From Achromobacter aegrifaciens (GTDB lineage: Bacteria > Pseudomonadota > Gammaproteobacteria > Burkholderiales > Burkholderiaceae_B), in the NCBI RefSeq assembly GCF_902859735.1, contig NZ_CADIJY010000004.1:496001-560000 (forward strand): 64,000 nt of DNA. The letters are read 5' to 3'. Below, piece after piece: positions 62,611-64,000 of this stretch; positions within the stretch are counted from its first letter, which is position 1; every line of letters starts with the position of its first letter. The notes under the pieces are model-generated. The model made no database searches and was not told the DNA's origin. It saw only the letters and a list, made by a program, of their open reading frames with translations. The translations under genes and the position numbers were made by a program.

Positions 62611-63483
62611 ATGAACCCTGCCATGCCGAACGCCGAAACCGCCCTGACCGACACGGTCGCCGCCGCCTTTGCCCAGACGCCGGATCCCAGGCTGCGTCAG
62701 CTGATGCAGTCCCTGGTGCGGCATCTGCACGCCTTCGTTGCCGACGTCGAGCCCACCGAGGCCGAATGGATGGCCGCGATCCGGTTCCTGACCGAGACCG
62801 GCCAGATCTGTGACGGCGCGGTGCGGCAGGAATTCATCCTGCTGTCCGACACGCTGGGCGTATCGATGCTGGTGGACGCCATCAACCACCGCAAGCCGGG
62901 CCAGGCCACCGAGAGCACGGTGTTCGGCCCCTTCTACATGGCCGGCATGCCCGAGCGCGCGGCGGGCGAGGACATGGCGCAGACGCCAGGCGAGCCCGCG
63001 CTGGTGCATGGTCATGTGCGCGACACCGAAGGCCGGCCGCTGGCCGGCGCCGTGCTCGACGTGTGGCAGACGGCCGCCAACGGCATGTATTCGGGCCAGG
63101 ACCTGGACCAGCCGCAGGGCAATCTGCGCGGCCGCTACCGCAGCGGCGAAGACGGCAGTTTCGCGATCCGCACCATCCTGCCGGTGTCCTATCCGATCCC
63201 GGGCGACGGTCCCGTCGGCCGCATGATGGCGGCGACCGGCCGGCACATCTTCCGGCCGGCGCATCTGCACTTCATGATCGATGCGCCTGGGCACCAGCGG
63301 CTGGTAACCCATCTGTTCAACGCCGGCGATCCGTATCTCGCGTCGGACGCGGTGTTCGGCGTGAAGCCCTCGCTGGTGCTGCAATACCGCCCGCAAGCTG
63401 CGGATTCCGCGCTGGGCAAGCGCTACGGCTTCGGGTCGGACTTCCACGAGGGACGTTATGACTTCGTGCTGCCCCGCGCTTGA
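62611..63483 (+). CDS. intradiol dioxygenase, hydroxyquinol 1,2-dioxygenase-like
   Basis: 290 residues. Non-haem Fe(III) ligands Tyr160 (NGMYSGQ), Tyr194 (PVSYPIP), His218 and His220 (RPAHLHF). N-terminal helical dimerisation domain (about 8-100) of catechol/hydroxyquinol dioxygenases. Hydroxyquinol cleavage would give maleylacetate, the same product as the hydroquinone branch. GAGGAG ribosome site; 9 bp after the ALDH stop. A catechol or chlorocatechol preference cannot be ruled out from sequence. Confidence 0.87.
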   Translation: MNPAMPNAETALTDTVAAAFAQTPDPRLRQLMQSLVRHLHAFVADVEPTEAEWMAAIRFLTETGQICDGAVRQEFILLSDTLGVSMLVDAINHRKPGQATESTVFGPFYMAGMPERAAGEDMAQTPGEPALVHGHVRDTEGRPLAGAVLDVWQTAANGMYSGQDLDQPQGNLRGRYRSGEDGSFAIRTILPVSYPIPGDGPVGRMMAATGRHIFRPAHLHFMIDAPGHQRLVTHLFNAGDPYLASDAVFGVKPSLVLQYRPQAADSALGKRYGFGSDFHEGRYDFVLPRA

Positions 63484-63829
63484 GCACGCCGCCGGGGCGG
63501 CGCTGTGCCGGGTCGAAGACATTCCGGATGGCGGCTCGCTGACGGCGGAGATGGGCGCGCAGCCGGTGGTCTTGCTGCGGCGGGGCCAGACGGTCTGGGG
63601 CTACGTCAACCGCTGCCCCCACTTCTCGGTGACGCTCAACGCGGCCGACGGCGCGGTCCTGACCTACGAAGCCCAGGTATTGATGTGCGCGCATCATTCG
63701 GCCCTGTTCCGCTTCGAGGACGGGCTGTGCATCGAAGGCCCCTGCCAGGGCGCGGCGCTCGACCCGCAACCGCTGCGCGTGGACGCGGGACGCGTCTACG
63801 CGGCCGATTCGAATCTGAAAATCGATTGA
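63458..63829 (+). CDS. Rieske 2Fe-2S ferredoxin-like protein
   Basis: 123 residues. Rieske ligands Cys53, His55 (NRCPHFSV) and Cys77, His80 (LMCAHHSALF); VEDIPDGGSLTAEMG before and EGPCQGAALDPQPLRVD after, as in NirD-like and biphenyl-ferredoxin proteins. It overlaps the dioxygenase gene by 26 bases in another frame. It could supply electrons to an oxygenase or keep the dioxygenase iron in the right state. No partner reductase is inside the window, but an FAD protein begins just downstream. Confidence 0.85.
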   Translation: MTSCCPALEHAAGAALCRVEDIPDGGSLTAEMGAQPVVLLRRGQTVWGYVNRCPHFSVTLNAADGAVLTYEAQVLMCAHHSALFRFEDGLCIEGPCQGAALDPQPLRVDAGRVYAADSNLKID

Positions 63830-63833
63830 AAGG

Positions 63834-63862
63834 TTGACGCCGCCGACAACAGTTGTTACACA
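63834..63862 (+). promoter_or_regulatory. Candidate promoter of the last gene with embedded palindrome
   Basis: TTGACG (63834-63839), 17-bp spacer, TACACA (63857-63862); the spacer carries the 11-bp dyad ACAAC-A-GTTGT (63846-63856), a possible operator. Confidence 0.4.
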
Positions 63863-63911
63863 CACAGACGCATTGCACTTGCCCTCAGAATCTCTCCATA
63901 AGAGGTGGTTT

Positions 63912-64000
63912 ATGAACAAGCGTATTGTTGTCGTAGGCGGCGGCGTAGGCGGCACCATGCTCGCCAATCAGCTCGCCGGAAAGCTGTACCCCGAAATCAG
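63912..64000 (+). CDS. FAD/NAD(P)-dependent oxidoreductase, N-terminal fragment
   Basis: Open to the window end; 29 full codons are visible. MNKRIVVVGGGVGGTMLAN is a Rossmann dinucleotide motif of the sulfide:quinone-oxidoreductase/NADH-dehydrogenase type. AGAGGTGG lies 4-11 bases before the ATG. It could be a reductase for the upstream Rieske ferredoxin, but too little is visible to say. Confidence 0.7.
   Translation, partial: MNKRIVVVGGGVGGTMLANQLAGKLYPEI

Overview
The window is high-GC DNA from a betaproteobacterium of the Alcaligenaceae, most like Achromobacter or Bordetella. The evidence is the kdsB-adk gene order, six orphan Bug/TctC-type periplasmic binding proteins each placed in a catabolic operon, a hopanoid hpnCDE cluster, a homoprotocatechuate cluster and many LysR-type regulators. 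I see no rRNA, tRNA, CRISPR array, insertion sequence or prophage. Core genes (kdsB end, adk, murJ, rpsT, radA, lysA, alr, hpnCDE, crcB) alternate with accessory catabolic cassettes, most of them controlled by a divergent regulator.

Layout. 1-5.3 kb: kdsB (partial), adk, an SDR dehydrogenase, murJ, an orphan fecR-like gene and rpsT. 5.4-10.5 kb: a LysR regulator divergent from a GMC oxidoreductase / aldehyde dehydrogenase / catalase-like peroxidase operon. 10.4-12.8 kb: divergent lysR-lysA. 12.8-22.7 kb: a sugar-acid divergon. DapA-like lyase, GntR, Ldh2-type dehydrogenase, IlvD/Edd dehydratase, Bug and GarL-type aldolase are on the minus strand; two Bug proteins and a 2-hydroxyacid dehydrogenase are on the plus strand. 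They share overlapping promoters flanked by two identical-pattern operator-like boxes. 22.9-26.6 kb: a small basic secreted protein, a TauE/SafE permease, radA and a membrane protein of unknown function. 26.7-34.9 kb: the homoprotocatechuate meta-cleavage pathway (hpaR, hpaD, hpaE; hpaF-G1 fusion, hpaG2, hpaH, hpaI), then an esterase and a Bug protein. 35-39 kb: MBL-fold hydrolase, two LysR regulators, a tautomerase and an SDR. 39.1-44.4 kb: alr, hpnCDE, crcB, hdeD.

44.5-49 kb: a probable Fur-controlled operon (PepSY membrane protein, DUF2271 protein carrying an ApbE flavinylation motif, DUF4198 protein, ApbE, and a membrane-anchored flavodoxin/FNR reductase). I read it as a transmembrane electron-transfer system for iron reduction. 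49-51.5 kb: Bug plus an N-acyl-D-amino-acid deacylase, divergent from LysR. 52.6-55.9 kb: SRPBCC protein and the two halves of a Tm-1-like protein as separate genes, divergent from TetR. 55.9-64 kb: IclR divergent from a sulfatase/phosphonate monoester hydrolase, Bug, two-subunit hydroquinone dioxygenase, semialdehyde dehydrogenase, hydroxyquinol dioxygenase and a Rieske ferredoxin. The window ends inside a flavoprotein gene.

The most unusual items are the flavinylation/iron-reduction operon, the sulfatase-hydroquinone cleavage cluster, the HpaF-HpaG1 fusion with HpaG split in two, and the compact GntR divergon.
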